From assembly GCF_027409185.1 (NCBI RefSeq), contig NC_084463.1, positions 66,139,852 to 66,203,851 on the forward strand: a stretch of DNA of 64,000 nucleotides, given 5' to 3'. The notes beneath the pieces were generated by a model. It saw only the letters and a program-made list of their open reading frames with translations. It had not been told where the DNA came from and did not search any database. This stretch comes from Cynocephalus volans (Eukaryota; Chordata; Mammalia; Dermoptera; Cynocephalidae). Made by a program: the position numbers and the translations under genes. Every line of letters begins with the position of its first letter. Position 1 is the stretch's first letter. Shown here in pieces: positions 27,095 to 38,767 of this stretch.

Positions 27095-30000
27095 TTTATC
27101 TTTTAAAAATATTTTAACATTTACTTGTACTTGTGGGTACAGTGAGTTGTTTCAATATATGGATGATGTATGTGCTGCATGCACAGTGACTGAATTAGAA
27201 CGGACAGCATTGGGCCGAGCCCGTGGCGCACTCGGGAGAGTGCGGCGCTGGGAGCACGGCGACGCTCCCGCCGCGGGTTCGGATCCTATATGGGAATGGC
27301 CGGTGCACTCACTGGCTGAGTGCAGGTCACGAAAAAGACAAAAAAAAAAAGAACGGACAGCATGGCTTTGTACCCCATCGTCCACCGCTCATCCTCCCCT
27401 GCACACCCCCTCCTCTCCCGGCCTCTGGTAACCGTTATTCTACTCTCTACTTCCACGAGAATCACTTTTTTAAAAAATTCCACATATGAGTGACATCATG
27501 CATCATTTGTCTTTTGGTGCCTAGTTTACTTTACTTAACATGATGGTTTCCAGTTACACCCATGTTGCTGCAAAAGGCAAGATTTCACTTTTTTAATAGC
27601 TGAATAGTATTCCAATGCGTAGATATACCACAGTTTTTTTTTTCACCCATTCATCCACTGACAGGCATTTAGGTTAATTCCAATTCTTGCTATTGTGAAT
27701 AGTGCTGCAGTGAACATGGGAGTGCAGGTGTCTCTTTGATATATTGATTTCATTGCCCTTGGATATATACCCAGTAGTGGGATTCCACAATGGCTGTACC
27801 AACTTACATTCCCACCAGCAATGTAGGAGATTTCCCTTTTTTTCCACATTCTCACCAGCATGTGTTATTTTCTGTCTTTTTGATAATACCCATTCTAACT
27901 AGAGTAAGAAGATATCTCATTGTGGTTTTAATTTGTATTTCCCTGACAATTAGTGATATTGAGCATTTTTTCACATGCCCATTGGCCATTTGTAAGACAC
28001 TTCTTTTCAGAAATGTCTGTTCGGGTCCTTTGCCCATTTTTTAATTGGGTTATTTGGGTTTTTGCTGTTGAGTTGTTTGAGTTCCTTACCTATTCTGGAT
28101 CTTAGCCCTTTGTTTGATGTGTAGTTTGCAAACACTTTCTCCCATTCTGTAGGTTGTCTCTTCACTTCATTGATAGTGTCCTTTGCTGTGTAGAAGCTTT
28201 TCAGTTTGATGTAGTCCCATTCATGTATTTTTGCTTTAGGTGCCTGTGCCTTTGCAGTCTTGCACAAAAAAAGTGCTGCCCACTCCCATTTCATGCATTA
28301 GTGTTTCCTCTATGTTTTCTTCTAGTAGTTTCATAGTTCAGGGTCTTACATTTAGGTCTTTGATCCATTTTGAGTTGATTTTTGTGTAAAGTGAGAAATC
28401 GGGGTATAGCTTCAATCTTCTGCATGTGGACATCCAGTTTTCCCAGAACCATTTATTGAAGAGGCTGTCCTTTCTCTGGTGTATATTTTCAGCACCTCTG
28501 TTGAAAATCAGTTGGCTGTAAATGCACGGGTTTGTTTCTGGGCTCTCTATTCTGTTCCAATGGTCTACTTGCCTGTTTTTATGACAGTACCATGTTGTTT
28601 TGGTTACTATAGCTTTATAGTATATTTTGAAATCAGGAGGTGTGATGCCTCCAACTTTGTTCTTTTTCTTCAAGGTTGCTTTAGCTATATGAGGTCTTTT
28701 GTGGTTGCATGCATATTTTAAAATTGTTTTCTCTATTTCTGTGAAAAATGTCATTGTTATTTTGATAGGAATTATGCTGAATCTGTAGACTGCTTTGGGT
28801 AATATGGACATTTTGATGATAATAATTCTTCCAAGCCATGAACATGGGATATCTTTCCATTTATTTGTGTCTTCAATTTTTTTTCACCAATGTTTTATAG
28901 TTTTCATTATGGAGGTCTTTCACTTCCTTTGTTAAATTTACTCCTAGGTATTTCATTTTTTTTGGTGACTATTGTTAATGGAATTACTTTCTTGATTTCT
29001 TCTTCAGTTATTTCATTGCCGGTGTATAGGAAGGTTATTAATTTTTGCATGTTGATTTTGTATGCTGCCACTATACTGAATCTATTTATTGGTTCTAGTA
29101 ATTTTTTAGTGGAGTCTTTAGGGTTTTCAATGTATATGATCATGTCATCTGCCAATAGGGATAGTTTGACTTCCTCCTTTCCGATTTGAATTTCCTTTAT
29201 TGATTTCCCTTGCCTTATTGTGCTGGGTAGAACTTCCAGTACTATGTTGAATAAGAGTTGGGAGAGTGGGCATCCTTGCCCTGTTCCAGATCTTAGAAAG
29301 AAGAGCCTCCAATTTTTGTCTGTTCAATATGATATTAGCTGTGTGTATGTCATATATGGCCTTTATTGTGTTGAGGTATATTCCTTCTACACCTAATTTG
29401 TTGAGTGTTTGTATCACGAAGCAGTGTTGGATTTCATCAAATGCTTTTTCTACATCTACTGAAATCGTATGTGGTTTTTTTCCCTTCATTCTGTTGATTT
29501 GATGTATTATGTTTATTTATTTGCATATGTTGAACCATCTTGCATCTCTGGGATGAATCCCACTTGATCATGGTGAATGATCTTTTTAATGTGTTGTTGG
29601 ATGCTGTTTGCTAGCGTTTTGTTGAGAATCTTCACATCTGTGTTCATTAGAGATATTGGTCTGTAGTTTTTGTTGTTGTTGTTGTGTTTTTTTCTAGTTT
29701 TAGTATGAGGATAATGCTGGCCTCATAGGATGAGTTTGGAAGTATTCAATCCTCTTCAATTTCCTGGAAGAGTTTGAGAAAAATTGGCATTCTTCTTTAA
29801 ATGTTTGGTAGAAGTTAGCAGTTGAAGCCATCTGATTCTGGGGTTTACTTTGTTGGGAGACTTTTTATTACTACTCCAATCTCATTACTCATTATTGGTC
29901 TGCTTAGGTTTTCTAATTATTCATGATTTAACTGTGGTAAGTTGTATGTGTCCAGGAATTTATCCATTTCTTCTAGGTTTTCCAGTCTGTTCACATATAA

Positions 30001-30770
30001 TTGTTCATAATAGTCTCATGATCCTTTGTATTTCAGTGGTATCTGTTGTAATGTCTCCTTCTTCAGCTCTGATTTTTATTTATTTGCATCTTCTCTCTTT
30101 TATTCTTCATTAGTCTAGCTAAAGGCTTATCGGTTTTATCTTTTTGAAAAACCAACTCTTTGTTTTATCTTTGTATTGTACTTTAAATCTCTAATTTATT
30201 TAATTCTGCTCTGATATTTGGTGTTTCTTTCCTTATACTAATTTGGGGTTTGGTTTGTTCTTGTTTTTCTAGTTCCTTGAGGTGTAATATTAAGTTGTTT
30301 ATCTGAAGTCTTTCTTTGTCTTTGATGTAGGCATTTGTTACTATAAGTGTCCGTCTTAAAACTGCTTTTGCTGTGTCCCATAGGTTCTGGTATGCTGTGT
30401 TTTCATGTTCATTCATCTCCAGGAATTTTTAATTTAATTTCCTCTCTGACCCATTGTTTTTTCCCTTTTTTTTTTTTTAGGATCATGTTGTTCAATTTCC
30501 ATGTGTTTGTACGGCTTCCAGTGTCCCTTCTGTTATTGATTTCTACTTTCATCCCGTTGTAGTTTCCCGTTGTAGTTGGGCAAGATAGTTGGTGTGATTT
30601 CAATTTTTAAAAAATTGTTGAAACTTGTTTTATGACCTAACATGTGGTCTATTCTAGAGAATGTTCCACATGCTGGTGAGAAAAATGTGTGTCTTGCAGC
30701 TGTTGGATGAAATGCTCTATAAATCGCTGTTAGGTCTAATCTGACCAGCTACTTTCCAAAATATCAGCTC
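27095..30770 (-). mobile_element. 5'-truncated LINE-1, ORF2 linker to 3' UTR, with SINE inserted
   Basis: Reading down from 30770, ORF2 fragments run in order: a linker segment (NEHENTAYQNLWDTAKAVL), reverse transcriptase pieces (ISVDVEKAFDEIQH, then [13 protein letters not shown] with the Asp pair kept), a C-terminal part ([20 protein letters not shown] and [14 protein letters not shown]), and the [13 protein letters not shown] end. The frame is broken by several stops and shifts. The 3' UTR reaches about 27095, split by the SINE at 27211. Confidence 0.9.
27211..27350 (+). mobile_element. tRNA-derived SINE, shortened form (CYN-like)
   Basis: About 140 bp with A box TGGCGCACTCGG (27224-27235), B box GGTTCGGATCC (27276-27286) and a pure A tail. 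The second tRNA-like unit of the 3.5-kb copy is mostly missing: the sequence passes from GGCTGAGTGC straight to AGGTCACGAAAAAGAC. Target-site duplication GAACGGACAGCAT flanks it at 27198-27210 and 27351-27363 without a mismatch, so it is young. It sits inside an L1 3' region. Confidence 0.85.
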
Positions 30771-31764
30771 TAGGTTACCTATTTGGCATTCAACGTGCAC
30801 TTACCCATGCAAGCATCATAAACCATGAACACTATGTTACTCACTAGTACCAGCTCAGTAAATGCTTCAAACTATTTTAATCACTTTGAATTAAAGAGGC
30901 TTGGAGAGTTTTCCAAGTCTCTACCTACCTCCCAAAGCTAGCATCTCTTCTACATGGGGAAAAAAAGAGGATGAGGAAGACATTTTTCCTGTTGCAGCCA
31001 TGTGGCATCTCCTCACCACACACACAAAGATGAGGTCTTTGCAAAGACCCCAGCACAGCCTCTATGTTCCGAAATAAGACAGCACCTCTCGTGCCATCTT
31101 CCTTTAGCACTATATATATTTCAAAGGATTTTCACGTATATTATCAAGTTTGGAAATTCAAGTTGCCATTTCACCACGGAAATTCCATGAAAGAGATCAT
31201 TCAGACAGCACTATCACCCACTGACAAAAATTTCAAAACTGTAGAACCCATACGTCCAGATGGCAAAGGGCCACCAACTGCTTGGCACAATGGGTGACAT
31301 CGGGCACAAAGCAAGATGCACCATGGTGAGATCCAGAGCCCAGGGCAAGAGCAGGGTGGCCTGACGGAGTGATCTCCTCACAGTTCTTATGTTGATCCAT
31401 TTATTCCCCCACAGTTCTTTGCTGTAGGAACCCCCAGTTATAGATGGCAAAGCTGGATCACAATGGGGAGGCCCAGCTGCTGTGTGGCAGAGCGAGATGA
31501 GACTGCTCTCTGGGCCATGACAATGTTGTACCCCCTTAAACTTCACAGACGCTTCCTGCAGGGAAAAATCTAGTTGTGCACGAGGGACTGGGAATCAGAA
31601 ACACATCCAGCTTCTCAAGAGCAGCATTGCCTTAAAATTCTGAACGTGTTTACAGCCTGGCAGGTTACACACTGCAAACTATCCATTAAGTGCAAAGCAG
31701 AATAAAACGCTTTGAGACAAAGGAGGTCTCAGAAAGCTCCTCCTCATGAGCACCTTGTCTGGAG

Positions 31765-32455
31765 TGACTGAAGAATGCGCTTCATTCCCAAAGGGGGAGC
31801 GAACAAAGAAAGGTCACACCAGGTTTCAAGAGGGAGTCAGGGAGGGGGGACGGTGCCAATAGATTATCCGACAGGTTTGCCTGGGTGAGAAATTGGAATG
31901 GGGGATATCTTGCATAGCTTTTGGAAAGGCTAGCAAATACAAAAGAGAACGTCCGAATAACAAAAGAAATATAACCAAAGTCGAGGACGATAACTAAAAA
32001 AAAATCTGCTCTGACCAGGTCAGCTAAATTGTAGTATCTTGGGAAATCTGGGATGAACCAGTAGTCATGTTCAGTGTCCTGAAAAACGTTATCATAAGAC
32101 CATTTTAACTGAGAAGCAGACACACGGACACCAGAAGTAATAAAATAACCTCCAAGGCCTCTTATAACCTTTAGCTGGGATCCCTCTACGTAGGATGCAA
32201 CCCAGTAACAACCCCAAATCTGTATGTCATGTATAACCAATGGAGAAACCCAATGTAATGACGGGGGGTGGGGTCCCCACTGATACGCCCCCTTTGTGTG
32301 GTTATAAAGTGCTGAATTCTGCTGACCTCCTTCGAAGCACATGCCAAGGCAACGTGGCTGTGTGTCTTCTTGGGCTGCCGTTCTGTATGTACACTCAAAT
32401 AAACTCCCTGTTATATATATTTGGCCTCAGTTTCTCTTTCAGGTCAACAACTACT
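31765..32455 (+). mobile_element. Solitary ERV-type long terminal repeat
   Basis: About 690 bp on the plus strand with a TATA box (GTTATAAAGTG near 32300), a poly(A) signal AATAAA near 32399 and an end near TTTCTCTTTCAGGTCAACA. No internal retroviral sequence adjoins it. The 186-codon minus-strand open frame inside is antisense to the LTR and matches nothing known. Ends are approximate. Confidence 0.55.
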
Positions 32456-33234
32456 AGACTCAAAAGTGAACAACATTTAGACTTAAGAGTAAAAAAAAAC
32501 TGAGCATGTGTACAACAAAAACACTAAAACTACGTTAAGAGAAAAGGGGAAAGGGAAAAATGTTTGTGTACAGGGAGGGTAAGAGAGAGGAATCTTTATC
32601 TTTCATAACGGGAAGTGAGTCGATAAGCAAATCCAAAATATCAAGTTGCAGAACATGCACAGCATCATTGTTTAGTAGAATTGTGGTACATGCCAGAAGA
32701 GATGCCCAAGAGTAGAAAGTAATGTTTTCTGGAGAGGGGGAATCAGAGATGGAAGGGGATGGGAGGAGGGTACAGTCGGCAGGAGTCGGCTGCTTTTCAT
32801 TACGATTTGTTCGTTTGATTTTTAACATTATGTATTACTTTGATATCAACGAAAAATGCATTTAAAAAGCGATATCTCTCAGAACCACGTCTGTTGCATG
32901 CAGAAATCAGTCTATCCAATGGATAAACCAGATATGCTAAAATGTGCAATGGTAAATCTCATTTAAGAATTACAAATTCATGACTCAATGAATTCGTTTT
33001 ACTACAGTGAATTTTTAAAAATTACAATTTAAATGAGATTTTCAATTGATGTGTTTTATAATTTATAGAATGCATTCATTCTAATGCATCCAAACATGAT
33101 AGTTTAAGCTTTTCAGCAACCAGCAAGCTTTTCAGTACCAGACACAGGCACCCGTGAGTCCTTCAACCCACCCTTTACCTCAAGAGACTTTCTGCCCACA
33201 TCAGCCTGTAGGAAACTCTTCCTTCAGTGAATTT

Positions 33235-33300
33235 ACAAAGCACTAATCTTCATTCGTTCATTCGACCAATATTTACTGAATACTACTATGCACCAGATAT
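33235..33300 (-). repeat. L2 3' end fragment, reverse
   Basis: ATTCGTTCATTCGACCAATA then TTTACTGAATACTACTATGC is the reverse complement of the L2 3' end (about CAATAAATGTTTGTTGAATG). Confidence 0.45.
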
Positions 33301-33524
33301 TAATACAACATGTAATTGTATAATTCCATGTGTTTTCCATTTTATATGCACATCCAGCCCAACATATGCAATGCTGCATATCCGAATGTCAGCTGCTCAC
33401 GTGGGTCACAGGTCTCTAATTCTTTGTATTTCTTGTGCGGCGGAACACGGTGCCTCATCCCACATCACCAGGTGTCTGCAGCGATCACGACTCTTCTATT
33501 GTGGCACAGCTCAGGGTTTATTTA

Positions 33525-33640
33525 GTAGACCATAAGCTCTTTGACAATAGAAACCACGTCTTAGTCAATCCAATGTCACTGGTTCACAGGGCTTGGCCAT
33601 ATGTAGGAACTCGATAATTACTTTTTGAATGAATGAACGT
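33525..33640 (+). repeat. LINE-2 3' end fragment
   Basis: ACCATAAGCTCTTTGACAAT, then ACCACGTCTTAGTC, GGTTCACAGGGCTTGGCCAT and ACTTTTTGAATGAATGAACG match the L2 3' end to its terminal repeat. Confidence 0.65.
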
Positions 33641-34064
33641 ATACTCATAAGCATTTTTTGAGTAAACAAGAAGTGAATTCCAGTAATGTACTTATCCTTT
33701 GTCTCTATCTCTTTCAACTCCATAGAAACCCATTTTTATGGCAAAAGGACAGTCATCAAATCAGATCACTTCAATTTTCCTTGAATCCTAATTCCTTTGG
33801 AAAGTTCTTAGATAAAACAAATTTCCAAATAGATCCAACATTTTACTCCTTTACACCAGGAGTCAGTTGATGAAGTGATTTTTCTGGAATCATCATCATA
33901 ATTCACTGAATCAGATTTGTGTTATCTTCCAAAAATACAGTGCTCCTTTAACATTTGCTCAAAAGTTCTATATCTGACTAATACGGTACTTTCCGTAGTG
34001 CTATCTCCTCTGTCATGTTCAGCATGATTCAATTAGACTGGTGGAAAATATGGCAATTTAAAAA

Positions 34065-34150
34065 ATTTTTTTATTTTATTTTCAGGCGGTAAGATGATGG
34101 TTGGTTGGTACAGGGTCTGAACCCTTGACCTTGCAAATAGTTTTTTTTTT
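34065..34150 (-). mobile_element. Possible degraded tRNA-SINE tail fragment
   Basis: On the minus strand, GGTCAAGGGTTCAGACCCTG followed by A-rich sequence resembles the B-box half of a tRNA-derived SINE. Too short to place in a family. Confidence 0.35.
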
Positions 34151-35104
34151 AAAAAAGCAACTTCACGTGTGTACGTTAATGTGACTCAGTTATGTCTATG
34201 TGACCACGATGATACATTGGGCTGCTGAACTGTGCTATAAGTGATAGAATTTTATTCTCTGAGCTGAAATATTGGTGAAAGGACACACTGCGGTTAGGAT
34301 GGGATAAGGTTTATTTTAGATAAATTAGTCTCAAAGGTAAAGGATTGAATTGACTAACAAAAGTTGCAATTTATAGTCTTCAACTTCAGTGAACTACTTA
34401 GACCCAGGTTATCATAGTCTGAATTTTATATCGAAATTAATTTGGTATCTCTGTGTTCTACCACGTAGAAGTATACAGCCGAAGGGTGTGGAAAGGACAG
34501 CAGGCTGAAGGGAAGAATGTGCATCCTGTTTAGAGTTTGCTCCATGGATACACAGGGGCAATATTTAAATTAAATGCTGTTCAGCGCACAAGCCTGTGGG
34601 CCTATGTCTACAGCACAATGAGCTCAGAGGACCAGGAGGTGCAGGGGGACGTGGACCTCAGCCTCCGTCAGACACTAGCAGTTGCAGGCGGTGACTGCTA
34701 TGGTTGGGGGCTCGGGGAACAGGGGGGAGGCCAGGGGAGGCCTTCTGGAGGGACTGATTTTAAGCAGAGACCTGGTGTTCACCTGGTGACACTGGACAAA
34801 CAGCATCCCAAGTAAAGGAAATGGCAGGAGAGGAGAGAGAGAGAGAGAGTGTGGTGTGTTTGAGAAACCCCGAAAATGCCCAGAATTTACCGTGGCGAGT
34901 CTGTTTCAAACCAGGGCTGGAGCCTTGTGGTGTTGGCATTAGAGCATGGCACGTTAGACTTTACAGGACCCACCGTAGCCAGAGACACGTGGCTCTTCTG
35001 GGTAAGAGTGAGTCAAAACCAGCCCGCGAGCCCCATTTGGAGCATGCACCCTCTGCCCACCTGCACTGGGGGCAGCAGGGGCAGCAGGAGGAGCCGGGCT
35101 GGAC

Positions 35105-35235
35105 GTGAGTGAGATGACCAGAGTTCCAGTCACTCGCTGGCCACAAAATCAGTGCGACCCAAGTCACACCCTTGGACATCTCTAGGCTTCAGTTTCTGCC
35201 TAGATGAAACAGTGGGGCAGGGTTCTACAAACTCC
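35105..35235 (+). repeat. MIR fragment
   Basis: AGAGTTCCAGTCACTCGCTG, ACACCCTTGGACATCTCTAG and CTTCAGTTTCTGCCTAGATG fit MIR core order. Confidence 0.5.
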
Positions 35236-36114
35236 AAGACAGGCACAGCTCATACGCCTCATCTCCTCGCCAGTTCCAGTCGATTAGCACTGTCTGCCAC
35301 AGGCCCAGTTCTGGGACTCTGCTCTCGGTTAGTGATGTCTGCCAGGGACCCTGGTGTCCTGGGGGGGTGTGTGCTACACACACACTGCACACCTGCTGGC
35401 CTTGCCCTGCCATCTCTGCACTCCCAGTGACAGCTGCCGGGGGAAAGAAGATGTGAGCGGAGCTTTCACACGAGAAGTCGTGCAACCGTGTGTGTTTTGT
35501 TGCTAGTGGAAGAAATAAAGAGTGAAATCCCAAAGAGGCAGAGAGTCAGGACACGGCTGGTACCAGATGGGTGGTTCTGTTTACATCACGTCACACCATC
35601 ATAGGTTACATTTCATGTATCGGGATTTTCCTTCCAACACACACAGTTTTGAAATGGAATCAGTTTTTCATTTCATGCCTAGTTTGTCAAGCATGTGACC
35701 CCTGGTGAGACTTCAGGCTGCAAATAAACAGCAAACACAGGCAAGCGATAACGTCACTCAGCCTCTGCTTGAGCCTGGGCGAGCGCACACGTCCCGACCC
35801 CTCCCCAGGGACCGCAGAGCCAGGCCTCAGCCCTCCGGGGGAGTCAGACCCACACACCCACAGTACGTGTTCCTGAATCTCATACTAAGAAGGACACGCA
35901 AGCTTAAAATAGCTGAATGATTCTAATTTAAACTGGGCTCTATTAGATTTACGGGAGAAAAGAACCACACTTAAAAACAAAATCCTGAGTTGTTCACTGC
36001 CCACACGTATCCTTCAGCGTTGAATTCCAGTCTGAATCTGTCCCGTTTTCCTTTCCTTCAATTTGACAGGTTCTTTCCTCACCTCAAGGCTTTTAAATAT
36101 TTGGTTATAAATAA

Positions 36115-36240
36115 AGGTACAGGCACAGGTATAGGTCAGGGTCTAGGTCAAGGTACAGACATGGGCGTAAGTACAGGTGAAGGTACAGATATAGGTGTTG
36201 TGATGGTGCAGGTGAAGACTAGGTCTAGTTCTAGGTACAG
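36115..36240 (+). repeat. Hexanucleotide (GGTACA)-type minisatellite
   Basis: About 20 diverged six-base units: GGTACA, GGCACA, GGTATA, GGTCAG, GGTCTA, GGTCAA, GGTACA, GACATG, GGCGTA, AGTACA and onward. The six-base period preserves frame and gives a Gly/Thr-rich frame (GTGTGIGQGLGQGTDMG) that is an artefact of the repeat. Confidence 0.85.
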
Positions 36241-37799
36241 TTTAGATGATATAGATACACAGTTCCCCAAGTTAAAGCTTCTTACCTCAAATCTCCACCA
36301 AATACCTACCAATGATATAAAAATAATGACCCCAAAATACTCCACTCACTTCATCAAAACTTAGTCTTTCTAAAGGTTTAAAAAAGAACAGGAAATGTGA
36401 CCTTAATGCTGCAGAAGTTCTGTAGAAACCAGCCTTTTTCATCAGGCCCCTCTGTGTATCCACAGGCAGGCAAACTGTTGGGGTAGGGACCTTTCTCTAC
36501 AAGGGGACCACAAAATACATGAAGCGTGATAAATGGAGTCCACCTTCTTTCAGATTTGTAATACAGACACTCACTTGCATTTAAGTAGCATGCAAATTGT
36601 ACGGAACGTTAAAAACTGTATCACGCAGCTTGATCCTGAGGCTAGCCCCTCATTTGTAGGTGTGAAGAGGCCGTCTCCGTGGGAAGAGAAGATGAGCTAC
36701 AAGCCCTGTGCTGGGGCAAGCCCAGGAGGCCACATCCTTCCACGTAACAAGCCACCGTCTTCCACCCTTGGCTGTTTCTAATTAAGTCAGCTCTTGAACA
36801 AACCTGGAGATGTTTCTTGAAGAAACACTCTCTGTGTTTCGGACAGCATCTCCAGTGACTTTTGCACCTTCTTTAAAGATATTCCCCTTTTCCTTATACC
36901 ACACAAACCTGCTGAAGTTTCTGATGATAAACCTGGCTGAGTCCAGAACGTTCTTTGAAGCCAGCAAACCTTGGTGCCCCTCACATACCTTTGTGCCTGG
37001 GCATGACACAGCTGGGTAACTCACTTCACCACTGGGAAGTCACACAGGGCTACACGTCTGTGCAGAATGAGCAGCATTAGACAGCTGGTCACCATCTGTG
37101 CCCTATAACTCAGATGTGTCTGAAAATGGGGTAACTTGGTCCTTCTGCTGTATATTCCAGCACAGAGCACGACATTGCAGAGCAAGGGGAGTCCTTGCAG
37201 AGAAATCCTTAAGAGATCTCTCGTCTAGAAGAAATCTATTTCTGTCTAAAACTGTGAAACTGTCATGAGTGCCAGGCTATTACACGACGGTGGCCAGAGA
37301 CAACCTCGGAACTGCTAAATCAGTCAGGTATACACAGGTGTCGACCTAGGCGAGCAAAGCCACAGGTTAGAGGGAGTTCAAGGGCTCAGGGGTCCTGCAG
37401 CTGACTGTCCTGTCTCTGCTCTATCCTGCTGTTTTGTAAAGGATGGTAGGGTGGCCAAGGGATGTATTTCTTAGTCCATGGTCACTTATAAGCACGTAAG
37501 CTGAAACAGTATAATCTGCACGTCCGATTGATATGAATTAATTTTTCTACAATACCAATAACCTATTAATAGGTTAACAAAACATACTTCCAACTCATCC
37601 CACTTCAACTTTCTTGTTCCAGTGGACTAGAAAATCTGGGGATTTTCTACGGTACATGCTACCTTTTTTTTTTCTTATTGTGGCAAAGTATACACCAGGT
37701 GCCCTCTGCACGGGCACACTCCGGCACCAAGGACGGCCACGCTGCTCTGGCTCAACACGTGCCCACCGTGCCTTCTGGAGCGAGGCGTCTGTCACTAAC

Positions 37800-37950
37800 C
37801 TCTCAGTTCGCGCTGCCCATGCTCTCTGTTTCTGAGGACGGGGTGTGACATCCACAGCCAGGGGTGGTGCTTGCGCAGCTGAGGGAGCAGGTAGTGAGCC
37901 ACCATGCCCATGGTGCCCGCCAGGGCAAACAGCACGGCGCTGAGCACGGG
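37800..37950 (-). CDS. PCNX2: PCNX2 internal exon D (transmembrane segment and HYLLPQLRK loop)
   Basis: 151-bp exon. The acceptor is CCCGCAG, the donor GTTAGT, and the final G starts a split Asp codon. It encodes 50 full codons: a membrane helix (VLSAVLFALAGTMGMVAHYL), the conserved pecanex LLPQLRKHHPW motif, then SHPVLRNREHGQRELR. The family version of the last part is close to SHPxLKxxEYxQxEVR. Here the aromatic residue before the Gln and the Val near the end are replaced (HGQRELR). The frame is intact, so this looks like ordinary divergence rather than decay. Confidence 0.94.
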
Positions 37951-38674
37951 CTGCGGGACAAGCGAGACCCGTTACTCCAGCGCGGGCAGGGGCCCCGGCC
38001 AACACCTGCCACCAGCGTCCCTACCCCGTCTCCTCCAAGAGGACACACAGCCCCACCAAACCGTGCATTCCCCACACCAGGAGCCTGATCGATCGGGAGG
38101 GTCCTGCCCCTGGAACGCGCCGTTTCAGCTTCCCCTTTAGGAGAGGAGGGGGGGGAGCACATTTAGCTGATGAGGGGCTTTTCCTCCTTGAAAGTGGAGC
38201 TCATCCATGCACAGTATTTCTGCACAGACACAGCAACTGTCTGTACGAGCCGTGAGCCAGGACAGCCACCTGGGCCTCTCCACTTGACAGTCACATGGCA
38301 GTGATCTTTTAGGTTCCGTGACCTCCGTCGCACTCTTGTGCCTAACACCACCCTTCTCTGCTCATGGTAGTGTGCCACTGGCCATCCCGTCACCACTGGC
38401 TGTCCTTACAGGGGACCCACAAGATGTGCCCTCGCTCTTGCCAACCCCACAGCTCCCCAGATGTGGAAAACAATGGAACCAGATTTATGGTGGGGACAGA
38501 CCCCACCCTGAGTATAGCTCTCTGTGGCACGTGAACATGTCCCTTGTACCTCCCAACTGGCCTTTTGTTTTTTCCCTCTGGCTCAGCTACCTTGTCATGC
38601 CCTGTGGCTCCACAGCAGCTCTGTCACCAAGGGGGGAAGGAGGTGGGAAGGGTACAGGTTGAGCGGATACCTAC
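37951..38674 (-). other. PCNX2 intron between exons C and D
   Basis: 724-bp intron, donor GTAGGT and acceptor CCCGCAG. It is GC-richer than the longer introns and has no recognised repeat. Confidence 0.85.
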
Positions 38675-38767
38675 TCGAAGTGACAGGAAGACCGTGCTGG
38701 CACTGACTGCAAAAGACAGGACAGCAACCACCGAGCAGACGAGGAGATCCGATTTTAAGATGTCCTT
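38675..38767 (-). CDS. PCNX2: PCNX2 internal exon C (transmembrane segment)
   Basis: 93-bp, 31-codon exon, phase 0 at both ends, so skipping it would keep the frame. The acceptor is TTTCCAG and the donor GTAGGT. The protein starts KDILKSDLLVCSVVAVLSF and ends STVFLSLR. Nearly all of it is one hydrophobic membrane span flanked by Lys/Asp at the start and Arg at the end. It matches the pecanex segment that follows the acidic loop encoded by exon B. It is separated from exon D by the shortest full intron seen here (about 0.7 kb). Confidence 0.93.

Larger units (their letters stand above)
17294..37799 (-). other. PCNX2 intron between exons D and E
   Basis: About 20.5 kb, donor GTTAGT and acceptor CTTTCAG. 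It is filled largely with repeats: a MIR piece, L2 pieces, two L1 fragments in opposite orientation, a SINE, a solitary LTR, a GGTACA-type minisatellite and a perfect palindrome. Stretches with nothing recognised are 17980-19160, 20150-20800, 23100-24390, 24445-25050, 25600-27090, 30780-31760, 32460-33230, 33650-34060, 34160-35100, 35240-36110 and 36245-37795. Confidence 0.75.

Noticed and set aside
26985-27431. 148-codon plus-strand frame
   Set aside because: Runs from unique sequence through L1 3' UTR and the SINE.
31782-32342. 186-codon minus-strand frame
   Set aside because: Lies antisense inside a solitary LTR with no family resemblance.
34837-34852. GA-rich run as a possible regulatory element
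   Set aside because: Short simple repeat only.
37595-38005. 136-codon minus-strand frame
   Set aside because: It overlaps PCNX2 exon D in a different frame. The exon frame is the one with pecanex residues.
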